50,702 nt of DNA from Acidimicrobiia bacterium (GTDB lineage: Bacteria > Actinomycetota > Acidimicrobiia > Acidimicrobiales > Poriferisodalaceae), in assembly GCA_022824805.1 (NCBI GenBank), contig JAJDZE010000151.1:1-50702 (forward strand), in the 5' to 3' direction. The notes beneath the pieces are model-generated. The model saw only the letters and a program-made list of their open reading frames with translations. It searched no databases and was not told where the DNA came from. Each line of letters opens with the position of its first letter. The stretch's first letter is position 1. The position numbers and the translations under genes are program-made. Of this stretch, positions 37,136 to 46,398 are shown piece after piece.

Positions 37136-38629
37136 ATGACCGCACCCAACGTCCTGCTGGTCATGGCGGATCAGCTTGCGCCGCACTTCACCAGCACCTA
37201 CGGCCACCCCGTGGTGCAGACGCCGTCGATGGACTCGCTCGCCGGGCGCGGCGTCCGGTTCGATGCCGCGTACTGCCATTCGCCGCTGTGCGCGCCGTCG
37301 CGGTACTCGATGATGACCGGCCGGCCGGCGTCGCAGATCGGCGCCTGGGACAACGCGTCGGAGTGGAGCGCCGCAGCCCCCACCATCGCTCACTGGCTGA
37401 ACCTGGCGGGATACCGGACAGTGCTGTCGGGGAAGATGCACTTCGTCGGGCCCGACCAGCTGCACGGCTTCAGCCGGCGCCTCACCACCGACATCTACCC
37501 GGCGAACTTCGCGTGGACGCCCAACTGGGATGCGGCCGACGAGCGGATCGGCAAGTGGTACCACAACATGGACAGCCTCTCGGAGGCCGGTCAGGCGCTC
37601 GCCACCTACCAGATCGACTACGACGACGAGGTCGGCTTCGCCACACGCCGCTGCCTGTACGACCTAGCCCGCGAGCCCGACGACCGTCCGTTCTTCTTGG
37701 CGGCGGCGTTCATCCACCCCCACGACCCCTATGTGGCACGGCCCGAGTGGTGGAACCTCTACGACCACGACCGGATCGACCTGCCGGGACCGGTGCCCGC
37801 CGAATTCGATCCGCACACCGTGCGCATCCGAGCTGGCATCGAGGCCGACACCCGGGGGTGGACAGAGGAGCAGTGCCGCACTGCCCGCCACGCCTACTAC
37901 GCCAACACGAGCTACTTCGACTGGTGGCTGGGCGAGCTGCTCGCGGTGCTGGACGAGACCGGCCGCGCCGACGACACCGTGGTGATCGCCACCAGCGATC
38001 ACGGCGACATGCTCGGCGACCGGGGATCCTGGTTCAAGATGTCGTTCTTCGAGCGTTCGGCCCGCGTCCCGCTGGTGATGGCTGGGCCCGACATTGCTGC
38101 GGGCACGGTGCCCAACGCGTGCTCCCTGCTGGATCTGGCTCCCACGCTGGCCGACATCGCGGGAGGTTCGCTGGCTGAGCTGGGCGCACCGCTCGACGGC
38201 CGCAGCCTCTGGCCCGCGGCAACCGGGGGCGATGATCCGGTCGACGAGACGGTCGGCGAGTACATGGGCGAGCTGACTTCGCATCCCCTGTTCATGATCC
38301 GTCGCGGCCAGTACAAGTACATCCACTGCGATACCGATCCGCCGTTGCTGTATGACCTCTCGGCTGATCCGGCCGAGCACCGGAACCTGGCGGACTCGCC
38401 CGAGCTGGCGGACCTGTCGGCTGCGTTCGCCACCGAGGTCGCCCGGCGCTGGGACTCCGCCGCGATCCGTGAGCAAGTGGTGGCCTCCCAGCGCGCCCGC
38501 CGGGTGGTCCACGCCGCCGCCGCGCAGGGCTGGGACTACTCGCCGCCCCGGGATCCCGCCGACGAGTACATCCGCGACCACATGGATTGGGCCGAAGCCG
38601 GCCCCAAGCTCCGCTACCCCGCCAGATAG
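37136..38629 (+). CDS. betC: Choline-sulfatase
   Basis: A 497-residue sulfatase. The formylglycine site is C52 in LCAPSR, followed by SMMTGR. Metal ligands are D12 in NVLLVMADQ and the later TSDHGDMLGD. The stretch GKMHFVGPDQLHGF with RLTTDIYPANF is characteristic of BetC. The C-terminal region (EQVVASQRARRVVHAA) also fits BetC and not general arylsulfatases. It releases choline and sulfate from choline-O-sulfate, feeding betA. No signal peptide, so it acts in the cytosol. It is divergent from proX and ends in TAG. Confidence 0.9.
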   Translation: MTAPNVLLVMADQLAPHFTSTYGHPVVQTPSMDSLAGRGVRFDAAYCHSPLCAPSRYSMMTGRPASQIGAWDNASEWSAAAPTIAHWLNLAGYRTVLSGKMHFVGPDQLHGFSRRLTTDIYPANFAWTPNWDAADERIGKWYHNMDSLSEAGQALATYQIDYDDEVGFATRRCLYDLAREPDDRPFFLAAAFIHPHDPYVARPEWWNLYDHDRIDLPGPVPAEFDPHTVRIRAGIEADTRGWTEEQCRTARHAYYANTSYFDWWLGELLAVLDETGRADDTVVIATSDHGDMLGDRGSWFKMSFFERSARVPLVMAGPDIAAGTVPNACSLLDLAPTLADIAGGSLAELGAPLDGRSLWPAATGGDDPVDETVGEYMGELTSHPLFMIRRGQYKYIHCDTDPPLLYDLSADPAEHRNLADSPELADLSAAFATEVARRWDSAAIREQVVASQRARRVVHAAAAQGWDYSPPRDPADEYIRDHMDWAEAGPKLRYPAR

Positions 38630-38632
38630 ACG

Positions 38633-38764
38633 GCGATCCTGTTCGGGATCCTGAAGGCCACCATCGGGCTGCGAGTGTCGGCGGAGGAGGAAATGGTGGG
38701 TCTCGACGTTTCCGAACACGGGGGCCCCGGTATGGCGCTGGACAACGTGGTTTCGAGCGGCTGA
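38633..38764 (+). pseudogene. 3' remnant of an ammonium transporter gene (amt)
   Basis: A frame just after the betC stop reads AILFGILKATIGLRVSAEEE then MVGLDVSEHGGPG, ending at TGA 38762-38764. ILKATIGLRVSAEEE-GLD-SEHG is the cytosolic C-terminal tail of Amt/AmtB transporters. No start and no membrane helices are present, so only about 43 codons survive. It suggests that an amt gene once lay here and was deleted when the betC side was joined. Confidence 0.75.
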
Positions 38765-38813
38765 CACTCGGCCATGGGCTGAGTTGCCCAGCGGCACTAT
38801 CTCTGCTGTCAGC

Positions 38814-38845
38814 GGAAGTCCCCGGGTCATCGCCCGGGGACTTCC
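38814..38845. terminator. Perfect 13-bp hairpin, probable terminator
   Basis: GGAAGTCCCCGGG (38814-38826) pairs without mismatch with CCCGGGGACTTCC (38833-38845) around a six-base loop. It lies after betC and the amt remnant and before the DUF368 gene. There is no T-run. Its position argues that the DUF368 start is downstream of it, near 38865. Confidence 0.6.
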
Positions 38846-38864
38846 CGCGTCTAGCTTCGGCTGG

Positions 38865-39776
38865 GTGCTGTGGCGGGTGCTCGCGAACCTGGGGCGGGGG
38901 TTCGCCATGGGCGCTGCGGATGTTGTGCCGGGGGTGTCTGGCGGGACCGTGGCGCTGCTGTTGGGGATCTATGACCGGCTGGTGGAGCAGATTGCGCACT
39001 TGAGTGCTGCTGCCGCCCAGGCGTTGCGCGGCCGGTTGCGCCGGGCATTCGCCATGGCGGTGCGAGCCGAGTGGGGGTTTCTTGTCGCTTTGGCCGCGGG
39101 AATCGGCGCTGCCATCTTGGCGCTCGTCGAGGCGGTGCGGTGGCTGATTGATGAGCAGCCCGTTGGCTTCTCGGCGGCGTTCTTCGGGCTGGTAGCGGTA
39201 ACCGTGGTGACCACTCGGTCGCAGGTGAGCCGCTGGCGTGCGGACCTCGCGGTCACCTTCGTGGTGGTGGGCGTGGCGGTGTTCTTGCTGCTGGGGGTGC
39301 GCGCGGGCAGCGTTGCCGATCCGGCCGCGGTGGTGATCGTCGGCGCGGGTGCGCTGGTGATCTGCGCCATGATCCTGCCCGGCATCTCCGGGGCGTTCGT
39401 GCTGCTGCTGCTGGGGCTGTATGACCCCATCACCGAAGCGGTCTCCGATCGAGACGTCGGCACCGTCGTGCTGTTCGGGCTGGGCGCGGTGATCGGCCTC
39501 GCGGTGTTCTCACGGCTGCTGCAGCGGCTGCTCGACCGCTGGCGCGACGCGATGATTGCCGTGCTGATGGGCCTGATGGCCGGTTCGCTGCGGGTGCTGT
39601 GGCCCTGGCCGGTGGGCGACGCCGATGCGGGCGGCTTCGGGAATGCTGCGCTCGGCGCGCCGCCTGCATCCGACCTGGCGGCGGCCGCTATTGCTGCTGT
39701 CGCTGCGGGCGCTGTTGCGGTGGTGCTGCACCGTGTCGGTGCCCGCCAAGTGCCGGTTGAGGTTCCGCAGGGATAG
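38865..39776 (+). CDS. DUF368 / PopT-type membrane protein (undecaprenyl-phosphate translocase family)
   Basis: GTG 38865 gives 303 residues; a TTG at 38784 would place the strong hairpin in the coding region and is rejected. The family signature GFAMGAADVVPGVSGGTVAL is at about residues 12-31, and a second conserved block ICAMILPGISGAFVLLLLGL lies mid-protein. About eight membrane helices. Recent work on DUF368 (PopT) proteins ties them to recycling undecaprenyl phosphate across the membrane for cell-wall synthesis. The C-terminal ~30 residues are Ala-rich. The stop is TAG. Confidence 0.85.
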   Translation: MLWRVLANLGRGFAMGAADVVPGVSGGTVALLLGIYDRLVEQIAHLSAAAAQALRGRLRRAFAMAVRAEWGFLVALAAGIGAAILALVEAVRWLIDEQPVGFSAAFFGLVAVTVVTTRSQVSRWRADLAVTFVVVGVAVFLLLGVRAGSVADPAAVVIVGAGALVICAMILPGISGAFVLLLLGLYDPITEAVSDRDVGTVVLFGLGAVIGLAVFSRLLQRLLDRWRDAMIAVLMGLMAGSLRVLWPWPVGDADAGGFGNAALGAPPASDLAAAAIAAVAAGAVAVVLHRVGARQVPVEVPQG

Positions 39777-39926
39777 CTGCTCTGCCTCGCCGTTCTCGGC
39801 TTGGAGAGCGATGCGGTGCCGCGAGCCGAGACTGTTCCGCTACCGTCCGGCGCTGTCCCGCCGCGCCGTCTCGGCGGACAATTCCCACGGCGCCTGCCGC
39901 GTCAGCGTTGTTGAATTCGGAAGCAC

Positions 39927-42758
39927 ATGGCCACTTCTCTCGTCATCGTCGAGTCGCCCGCGAAGGCGCGCACGATCTCGCGCCTGCTGGGCGACGAGTA
40001 CGTGGTGGAGTCGTCCGTGGGCCACATCCGCGACCTGCCGCGCAATGCCTCTGAGGTGCCCGCTGCCTACAAGTCGGAGTCGTGGGCGACGCTGGGCGTC
40101 AACCCCGACGACGGCTTCAAACCGCTCTATGTCGTGACGGCCCGCGACCAGGTGCGGCGCCTGAAATCGCTGCTGCGCACCGCCGATGAGCTCTACCTCG
40201 CGACCGATGAGGACCGCGAGGGCGAGGCCATCGCCTGGCACCTGCTCGAGGTGCTGAACCCGCAGATTCCGGTGCGGCGCATGGTCTTCCACGAGATCAC
40301 CGCCGCGGCGATCCGCGATGCCATCGACAACCCCCGCGATCTCGACCGGCGGCTGGTGGATGCGCAGGAAGCGCGGCGCATCTTCGACCGGCTCTACGGC
40401 TATGAGGTCTCGCCGGTGCTCTGGCGCAAGGTGGCGCCCCGGCTCTCCGCGGGCCGGGTCCAGAGCGTGGCCAACCGGCTCATCGTCGAGCGCGAGCGCG
40501 AGCGGATGGCCTTCCGGGCCGCCGAGTACTGGAGCATCACCGCCACGCTCCACGCCCAGCCCGCTGCCGCAGCCGGCGGTGCCGCCGCGGCCGCAGGTGC
40601 TGCCGCCGCCCCCGGCGCGGGCGCTGACCCAGCTCGCCCGGCCGGCGAGCAGTTCGACGCCTCGCTGGTGTCGTTGAACGAGCGCCGCATCGCCACCGGT
40701 CGCGACTTCGACCAGCAAGGCGAGCTGCGCACCGAGGCCGTCTCTGTGCTCGACGCCGGCGCTGCGGCGTCGCTCGCCGATGCCTTGACCGGGGCTCAGC
40801 TCGCCGTGACCTCGCGCGAATCCAAGCCCTACCGGCGCCGCCCCCCGGCGCCGTTCATCACCTCGACGCTGCAGCAGGCGGCCGGTGCCCGGCTGGGCTT
40901 CTCCGCCGCGCGAACGATGGCCGCGGCTCAGCGGCTGTACGAGAACGGCCGCATCACCTACATGCGCACCGACAGCACCACGCTGTCAGGCCAAGCGCTC
41001 AGTGCGGCACGGCAGGTTGTGGCCGGCCGCTACGGCGAGGACAACCTGCCGCCCAAGCCCCGCATCTACACCCGCAAGGTCAAGAACGCCCAAGAGGCGC
41101 ACGAGGCCATCCGCCCCGCCGGCGACAGCTGGCCCGCGCCCGGCAGCGTCACCGATCTTGGTGGCGACGCCGCCCGCCTGTACGACCTCGTGTGGCAGCG
41201 CACCGTGGCCAGCCAGATGATCGATGCGACCGGCGAGACCGTCACGATCAGGCTGGCCGGCACGGCGGCCTGCGATCTGCCGCCGGCACTGTCGCAGGGC
41301 TCGCCGGCGGCCGGCCGCCACAGCGTCGAGCTGTCCGCCGCCGGCACCGTGGTGCGCAGCCCCGGCTTCCGGCTCGTCTACGCACCGCCGCCGGCAGGCG
41401 CCGACGAGGAGCCCGAGCGCATCCTGCCCGACTTGGAGGCCGGCGATGCAGCAACGGCGGTGTCGCTGGTGCCGGCCGAGCACAGCACCAACCCGCCGGC
41501 CCGGTTCACCGAGGCGTCGCTGGTGCGGCGGCTCGAGGAGCTGGGCGTGGGCCGGCCGAGCACCTACGCCAGCATCATCGAGACCATCCAGGCGCGCGGG
41601 TACGTGTGGAAGAAGGGCTCGTCATTGGTGCCGGCGTTCACCGCGTTCGCCACCGTGGGCCTGATGGAGCGGCACTTCGATCACTTGGTCGACTACGCGC
41701 TCACGGCCCGCATGGAATCCGACCTCGACGAGATCGCGAGCGGCGAGCGCGACGCCCAGCCGTGGCTGACGACGTTTTATTTCGGCGATGAGGGCGCCGA
41801 CACGCCCCAGGCCGCCGGCGGCCTGCGCTACCTCGTCTCCGACGACCGGCTGGCAGACATCGACCCAGCCGAGATCAACAGCATCCCCATCGGCGCCGAC
41901 GCCGACGGCGAGCCCGTGGTGGCGCGGGTGGGGCGCTTCGGGCCGTACCTGCGGCGCGGCGATGCCACCCGGCCGCTGCCCGACGACCTCGCGCCCGACG
42001 AGCTCACCATCGAACGCGCACTCGAGCTGCTCGCTGCGCCCACCGAACGGGTGCTGGGCACCGACCCCGCAAGCGGGCTCGACATCATCGTGCGGCCCGG
42101 GCGTTTCGGGCCGTACATCTCGGTGGGCAGGCCCGACGAGACCGAGGACCGGCCCCGTACCGCATCGCTGCTGTCCGGCCAGTCGCCCGAGACCGTGACG
42201 CTGGACGACGCGCTGCAGCTGCTGACGCTGCCGCGCACCGTCGGCGCCGATCCGGCGGACGGCGCCGAGATCACCGTGCAGAACGGCCGCTTCGGCCCCT
42301 ATCTCACCAAGGCGCCTGTCGGCGAGGCGAAGGCTGAGAACCGCAGCCTCACCTCGGAGGAGCAGCTCTTCACGCTCACCTTGGACGAGGCGCTGGCGCT
42401 GCTCGCCCAGCCCCGCCGCCGCCGGGGCCAGCAGGCGGCGAATGCGGGCCGCGAGATCGGCCAGGACCCCGACAGCGGCAAGCCCATGGTGCTGAAGGAC
42501 GGCCGCTTCGGCCCGTACGTGACCGACGGCGAGTACAACGCGTCGCTGCGCCAGGGCGACGATGCCGAGACGCTGACCGTGGAGCGGGCGGCCGAGTTGC
42601 TGGCGATTCGGCGCGCCAAGGGTCCGGCCAAAAAGCGTGCTGCCCGGCGCAAGCAGCCGGCCAAGAAGAAATCCCCGGCAAAGAAACGCGCCGCCCGCAA
42701 GCGCGCCGCGAAGAAATCTCCGGCAAAGAAACGCGCCGCCAAGAAGAAACCGGGCTAG
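39927..42758 (+). CDS. topA: DNA topoisomerase I
   Basis: A 943-residue type IA topoisomerase. The TOPRIM domain has VIVESPAKARTI and TDEDREGEAIAWHL; the catalytic tyrosine lies in RITYMRTDSTTLS at about residue 350. It relaxes negative supercoils. An Ala/Gly-rich insertion at about residues 212-235 is unusual. The C-terminus has four GRFGPY repeat units in place of zinc fingers and ends in a lysine-rich tail (KKSPAKKRAAKKKPG) that probably binds DNA, both common in actinobacteria. It is the first gene of a run with the MFS gene, tmk and the delta' gene. Confidence 0.96.
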   Translation: MATSLVIVESPAKARTISRLLGDEYVVESSVGHIRDLPRNASEVPAAYKSESWATLGVNPDDGFKPLYVVTARDQVRRLKSLLRTADELYLATDEDREGEAIAWHLLEVLNPQIPVRRMVFHEITAAAIRDAIDNPRDLDRRLVDAQEARRIFDRLYGYEVSPVLWRKVAPRLSAGRVQSVANRLIVERERERMAFRAAEYWSITATLHAQPAAAAGGAAAAAGAAAAPGAGADPARPAGEQFDASLVSLNERRIATGRDFDQQGELRTEAVSVLDAGAAASLADALTGAQLAVTSRESKPYRRRPPAPFITSTLQQAAGARLGFSAARTMAAAQRLYENGRITYMRTDSTTLSGQALSAARQVVAGRYGEDNLPPKPRIYTRKVKNAQEAHEAIRPAGDSWPAPGSVTDLGGDAARLYDLVWQRTVASQMIDATGETVTIRLAGTAACDLPPALSQGSPAAGRHSVELSAAGTVVRSPGFRLVYAPPPAGADEEPERILPDLEAGDAATAVSLVPAEHSTNPPARFTEASLVRRLEELGVGRPSTYASIIETIQARGYVWKKGSSLVPAFTAFATVGLMERHFDHLVDYALTARMESDLDEIASGERDAQPWLTTFYFGDEGADTPQAAGGLRYLVSDDRLADIDPAEINSIPIGADADGEPVVARVGRFGPYLRRGDATRPLPDDLAPDELTIERALELLAAPTERVLGTDPASGLDIIVRPGRFGPYISVGRPDETEDRPRTASLLSGQSPETVTLDDALQLLTLPRTVGADPADGAEITVQNGRFGPYLTKAPVGEAKAENRSLTSEEQLFTLTLDEALALLAQPRRRRGQQAANAGREIGQDPDSGKPMVLKDGRFGPYVTDGEYNASLRQGDDAETLTVERAAELLAIRRAKGPAKKRAARRKQPAKKKSPAKKRAARKRAAKKSPAKKRAAKKKPG

Positions 42759-42792
42759 CAGGCAACGCCGGCCTCCTAGCCTGCTGAGTGCC

Positions 42793-44343
42793 ATGGATTC
42801 GGACAGCGCGATTCCGTCGTCCGGCGGCCCGGACGCGCCTGACGCCGACGCAGGCACCGGGGCGCCGCAGCCAGGGCTGTTCGCAGCGCCGGGGTTCCTG
42901 CGCCTGTGGATCGCCCAGGTGGTCAGCTCGTTCGGCGACTGGATCGGGCTGCTCGCCACCATCGAGGTGGCGCGCCGCATCGGCGGCGATCAGCCGGGCT
43001 CCGCCATCGCGCTGGTGGTGACTGCGCGGGTGTTGCCGGGCTTCTTCCTGGCATCGGCCGGCGGCATCATCGTCGACCGCTTCAACCGCAAACGGCTGCT
43101 GGTGATCTGCGACATCGTGCGGGCCGGCGTGCTGCTGACCATCCCGTTCATCGACCGGGTGTGGCTGCTGGTGCTGGCGTCGCTGGCCCTCGAGCTGGCC
43201 ACCTCGCTGTGGAGCCCCGCCAAGGAGGCGATCGTCCCCAACATCGTGCCCGCCCGGCACCTCACCGCGGCGAACTCGCTGGGCCTGGTGGCCGCGTACG
43301 GCACGTTCCCCCTGGGCGCGGGCGCCTTCGCCCTCATGGCCAAGCTGGGCGAGCTGATCGGCTGGACCGACATCGGCCAGGTGGAGATGTCGCTGGTCCT
43401 CGACTCGGCCACCTTCCTCTTCGCCGCCGCGATCATCGCCACGCTGCCGCTGTCGCCGCACATCACCGCAGCGCACCGCAAGCGCGACACCGGCCGCCGT
43501 ATCGACTGGCGCCAGGGATTCCGCGAGCTGCGCGAAGGCTGGGACTTCATCGCCCTGAACCCGCAGGTGCGTGCCGTGCTGGTGGGCCTGGGCACCGGCA
43601 TGATCGGCGGCGGCATGCTGGTGCCGCTGGGGGCGGTCTTCAACGACGAAGTGCTGGGTGCCGGCAGCGCCGGCTTCAGCTCGATCCTGGTGGCGATGGG
43701 CGTGGGCGTCGGCGGCGGGGTAGCGCTGGTGACGCTGGTGCAGGCGGCAGCGAACCGCTCAGCTCAGGGCCGTCGGCTTGAGGCTCCCCGGAGGTTCCTG
43801 CGGCTCACGGCCCGCTTGGTGCTCTCAGCCTTCTACGCCGTCGCACGGTGGTTGGCGGCTTCATCGTTCGGCCAGCGCGACCGCCTGTTTGTGCTCTCGG
43901 TCTTCGTCGCCGGCGGGTCGCTGCTGTTTGCCGCTTCGATGTCCACGGCGCTGCTGGTGCTCGCCGGCGTGCTGGCGCTGGGGCTGGCTGCCGGCTCGGT
44001 GTACGTCACCGGGCTGACGCTGCTGCACGAGAACGTGGAAGAGGTGCTGCGAGGGCGGGTCTTCGCGGCCATGTACACGCTGGTGCGGTTCTGCCTGCTG
44101 ATCTCCATGGCGGCCGGGGGCTTCCTGTCCGACGGCTTCCAGTGGCTCTTCGAGGTGGCGTTCGACAACGAGATCCGCGTCGGCGACTCGGTGCTCGCGT
44201 TGCCCGGCGTGCGGGGGGCGCTGTGGCTGGGGGCGTTGCTGATCCTGATGGCGGGTGTGCTGGCCGCCCTGTCGCTGCGCAGCCGGCGTGGCGACGGGCG
44301 CAGGGCACCGCAGGCCGCCGACACCGGCGAAGATGCGCCATGA
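42793..44343 (+). CDS. MFS transporter
   Basis: ATG 42793 gives 516 residues and about 12 helices. MFS signatures include FGDWIGLLATIEVAR, GGIIVDRFNRKRLLVICDIV (the loop 2-3 motif) and LWSPAKEAIVPNIVPARHLT, as in enterobactin-exporter-like EntS/MefA-type MFS proteins. The substrate is unknown. A loop in the middle is basic and is followed by SSFGQRDRLFVLSVFVAGGS. It starts 34 bases after topA and overlaps tmk by four bases (ATGA), so it is translationally coupled to it. Confidence 0.8.
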   Translation: MDSDSAIPSSGGPDAPDADAGTGAPQPGLFAAPGFLRLWIAQVVSSFGDWIGLLATIEVARRIGGDQPGSAIALVVTARVLPGFFLASAGGIIVDRFNRKRLLVICDIVRAGVLLTIPFIDRVWLLVLASLALELATSLWSPAKEAIVPNIVPARHLTAANSLGLVAAYGTFPLGAGAFALMAKLGELIGWTDIGQVEMSLVLDSATFLFAAAIIATLPLSPHITAAHRKRDTGRRIDWRQGFRELREGWDFIALNPQVRAVLVGLGTGMIGGGMLVPLGAVFNDEVLGAGSAGFSSILVAMGVGVGGGVALVTLVQAAANRSAQGRRLEAPRRFLRLTARLVLSAFYAVARWLAASSFGQRDRLFVLSVFVAGGSLLFAASMSTALLVLAGVLALGLAAGSVYVTGLTLLHENVEEVLRGRVFAAMYTLVRFCLLISMAAGGFLSDGFQWLFEVAFDNEIRVGDSVLALPGVRGALWLGALLILMAGVLAALSLRSRRGDGRRAPQAADTGEDAP

Positions 44344-45074
44344 CTCGCCGCGGCCGCTACATCGCATTCGAAGGCTGGGAGGGAAGCGGCAAGACAACGC
44401 AAGCAGGCCTGCTCGCCGAGCACTTGGGCGCAGCGCTCACCCGAGAACCAGGAGCGACACCGTTGGGCGAGCACTTGCGTGAAGTCCTGCTCGGTGCCGA
44501 CCATTGGCCGAGCCCTCGGGCGGAGGCCTTGCTGTTTGCTGCTGACCGGGCGCAGCACATTGCCGAAGTGGTCTCGAAACATCTCGCCCACGGCCTCGAC
44601 GTCGTCACGGACCGTTCGTACGGTTCGACGCTGGCCTATCAGGGTTACGGCCGGGGCTTGCCCCTGGCGGAGTTGCGGATGCTGATCGAGTGCGCCTCTC
44701 GCCGCCCTGACCCGCCGCCGGCCGGACACGAACTGCCGGAGGTGATCTTGCCCGACGTCGTCGTCTTGCTCGACGTGCCGCTCGACCACCGGCGCACTCG
44801 CTCGCGCCAGAAGAGCAAGCAGGCGAGAAAGAAGGATGACATCGACGGGATCCAGATGACGCTGTTGGGCGACGGCGAAACCGGCGCAGCGCTGCAAGGA
44901 GACAAGTTCGAGGACGCAGACAGCTTGTTTCGCGAGAGCGTCTGGAGCGGCTTCAGGGACCTGTGCGCGGCGGAGCCCGAGCGCTGGGTGCTCGTCGACG
45001 GAACCGGCCGGCGGCCCGAAGTTGCCGAGCGTGTCCGCGAAGCGGTCGCCGGAAAGCTGGCCGACGGTGCCTGA
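44340..45074 (+). CDS. tmk: Thymidylate kinase
   Basis: The 244-residue protein has the P loop FEGWEGSGKTTQAGLLAEHL at about residues 10-29, the DR-Y motif TDRSYGSTLAYQGYGRG at about 85-101, and the segment VVVLLDVPLDHRRTRSRQKS with the LID arginines. It phosphorylates dTMP to dTDP. It is about 30 residues longer than usual because of a LID-region insertion (KKDDIDGIQMTLLGDGETGA). The start overlaps the MFS stop; the end overlaps the next gene by eight bases. Confidence 0.9.
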   Translation: MTRRGRYIAFEGWEGSGKTTQAGLLAEHLGAALTREPGATPLGEHLREVLLGADHWPSPRAEALLFAADRAQHIAEVVSKHLAHGLDVVTDRSYGSTLAYQGYGRGLPLAELRMLIECASRRPDPPPAGHELPEVILPDVVVLLDVPLDHRRTRSRQKSKQARKKDDIDGIQMTLLGDGETGAALQGDKFEDADSLFRESVWSGFRDLCAAEPERWVLVDGTGRRPEVAERVREAVAGKLADGA

Positions 45075-46245
45075 GGCGGCCGAGCCGGCCCCGCTGTCGC
45101 TGTTCGATTTCGGTGACCCGCCGCCTGCGCCCGAGCCCGCGCAAGGTGTCGCAGAGGCTGTCCCGGCTGACGAGGCGGCGCCGGCCGCGGCGACCACGCC
45201 CGCCTCCGCTGCGCCGCCCCCGCCCCCAGCTCCGCCGGTCGATGAGGCGCCGGTCGGCAACCTGCTCGACGGAATCGTGGGCCAGCCCGCAGCCGTCGAC
45301 CGCCTGCGGGCAGCGCTGGCCTCGCCGCTGCCCTCCTACTTGTTCGTCGGCCCCGCGGGTGCCGGCCTGCGCGGCGCTGCGTGTCGCTTCGCAGGCGAAC
45401 TGCTGGCGGCGCGCAGCGCGACTCCCGAGCGTGAACGCCGCCTCGCGCTCGCCGAGCAGCACCCCGATCTGCTGGTCTTCGACCGTGTCGGCGCCGCCAT
45501 GACGGCCGAGCAGGCCCGCGAGGCGGTGCGTGCCGCCGCAGCTGCGCCCGTCGCCGGCGAGCAGAAGGTCATCGTGCTCTGCGACGTCGACCGTGCAGCG
45601 CTGAGCGCGCCGATCCTGCTCAAGTCGGTCGAGGAGCCCCCGCCGTCGTGTGTCTTCGTGCTGCTCGCGGAGGAAGTCAACCGGTCGATGGAGACGCTGG
45701 CCTCCCGCTGCGCACGCGTCGACTTCGAATCGCTGGGCGACGCCGACCTGCAAGCGCTGCTCGTGGCCGAGGGCATCGAGCATGGCCGCGCCAGCTTCGC
45801 CGCTGCCGCTGCCGGCGGTTCGATCGACCGTGCTCGCCTGCTCGCCTCCGATGACGACGCTGCCGTGCGCATCGAGACGTGGCGCGGCCTGCGGGGCACC
45901 CTGAACGGCACGGCATCCGCAGCGATGGCAGCAGTGGATGCCGCGTTGGAGGCGGCCGAGCAAGCTGCCGCACCGCTCGAAGCCCGCCACGAGGCAGAGC
46001 GAGCAGCAGCCGACGAGCAGGCCGAGCTCTACGGCACGAATGTGGGCCGCAGCTCGCTCGACGAGCGTCACCGCCGCGAGCTGCGCCGGGTGCGCACCGA
46101 CGAGATCACCATGGGCTTGGCCGTGCTGGCATCGCAGATCCGCGATGAATCCGCCAACGGCAGCCTGCGTGCAGAGTCGGCAGCGGTGCAGCTCGATGCC
46201 ATCGGTGACGCCGCCGAGGCACTGCGCTTCAACGCCAACCAGTGA
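45067..46245 (+). CDS. holB: DNA polymerase III delta'-like clamp-loader subunit
   Basis: GTG 45067 gives 392 residues. A Pro/Ala-rich acidic N-terminal extension of about 60 residues precedes a clamp-loader ATPase fold: GIVGQPAAVDRLRAALASPL, a P-loop relic FVGPAGAGLRGAA without the GKT, VIVLCDVDRAALSAPILLKS, and ASRCARVDF as the SRC motif. Loss of the lysine is normal for delta' subunits, which do not hydrolyse ATP. The C-terminal 150 residues are helical. The neighbouring tmk is the standard actinobacterial pairing. No zinc cysteines are seen. Confidence 0.8.
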   Translation: MPEAAEPAPLSLFDFGDPPPAPEPAQGVAEAVPADEAAPAAATTPASAAPPPPPAPPVDEAPVGNLLDGIVGQPAAVDRLRAALASPLPSYLFVGPAGAGLRGAACRFAGELLAARSATPERERRLALAEQHPDLLVFDRVGAAMTAEQAREAVRAAAAAPVAGEQKVIVLCDVDRAALSAPILLKSVEEPPPSCVFVLLAEEVNRSMETLASRCARVDFESLGDADLQALLVAEGIEHGRASFAAAAAGGSIDRARLLASDDDAAVRIETWRGLRGTLNGTASAAMAAVDAALEAAEQAAAPLEARHEAERAAADEQAELYGTNVGRSSLDERHRRELRRVRTDEITMGLAVLASQIRDESANGSLRAESAAVQLDAIGDAAEALRFNANQ

Positions 46246-46326
46246 TTGGCCCTGAGCTGTCTGTTCATCCGCCTCGGCCACGCAGGCCCGTAGCGCGCCG
46301 CCCGTGAAGCCGCCGGGGTGCCAGCG

Positions 46327-46398
46327 AGCCCGAGGTGGGGATTGAACCCACGACCTGCTCTTTACGAGAGAGCCGCTCTGCCACTGAGCTACTCGGGC
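46327..46398 (-). tRNA. tRNA-Thr (CGT anticodon)
   Basis: The minus-strand tRNA has a seven-pair acceptor stem (GCCCGAG/CTCGGGC), a standard D arm (GCTCAGTGGCAGAGC), anticodon loop CTCGTAA (CGU, reading ACG), and T arm GTGGG-TTCAATC-CCCAC. The discriminator is T and CCA is not encoded. It faces the upstream operon. Confidence 0.93.

Noticed and set aside
38784-38864. Earlier TTG start for the DUF368 protein
   Set aside because: It would translate through the perfect 13-bp hairpin and adds residues without family similarity.
45343-45400. Damaged P loop in the delta' gene as a sign of decay
   Set aside because: Delta' subunits commonly lack a working P loop; the rest of the protein is intact and the tmk neighbour is standard.
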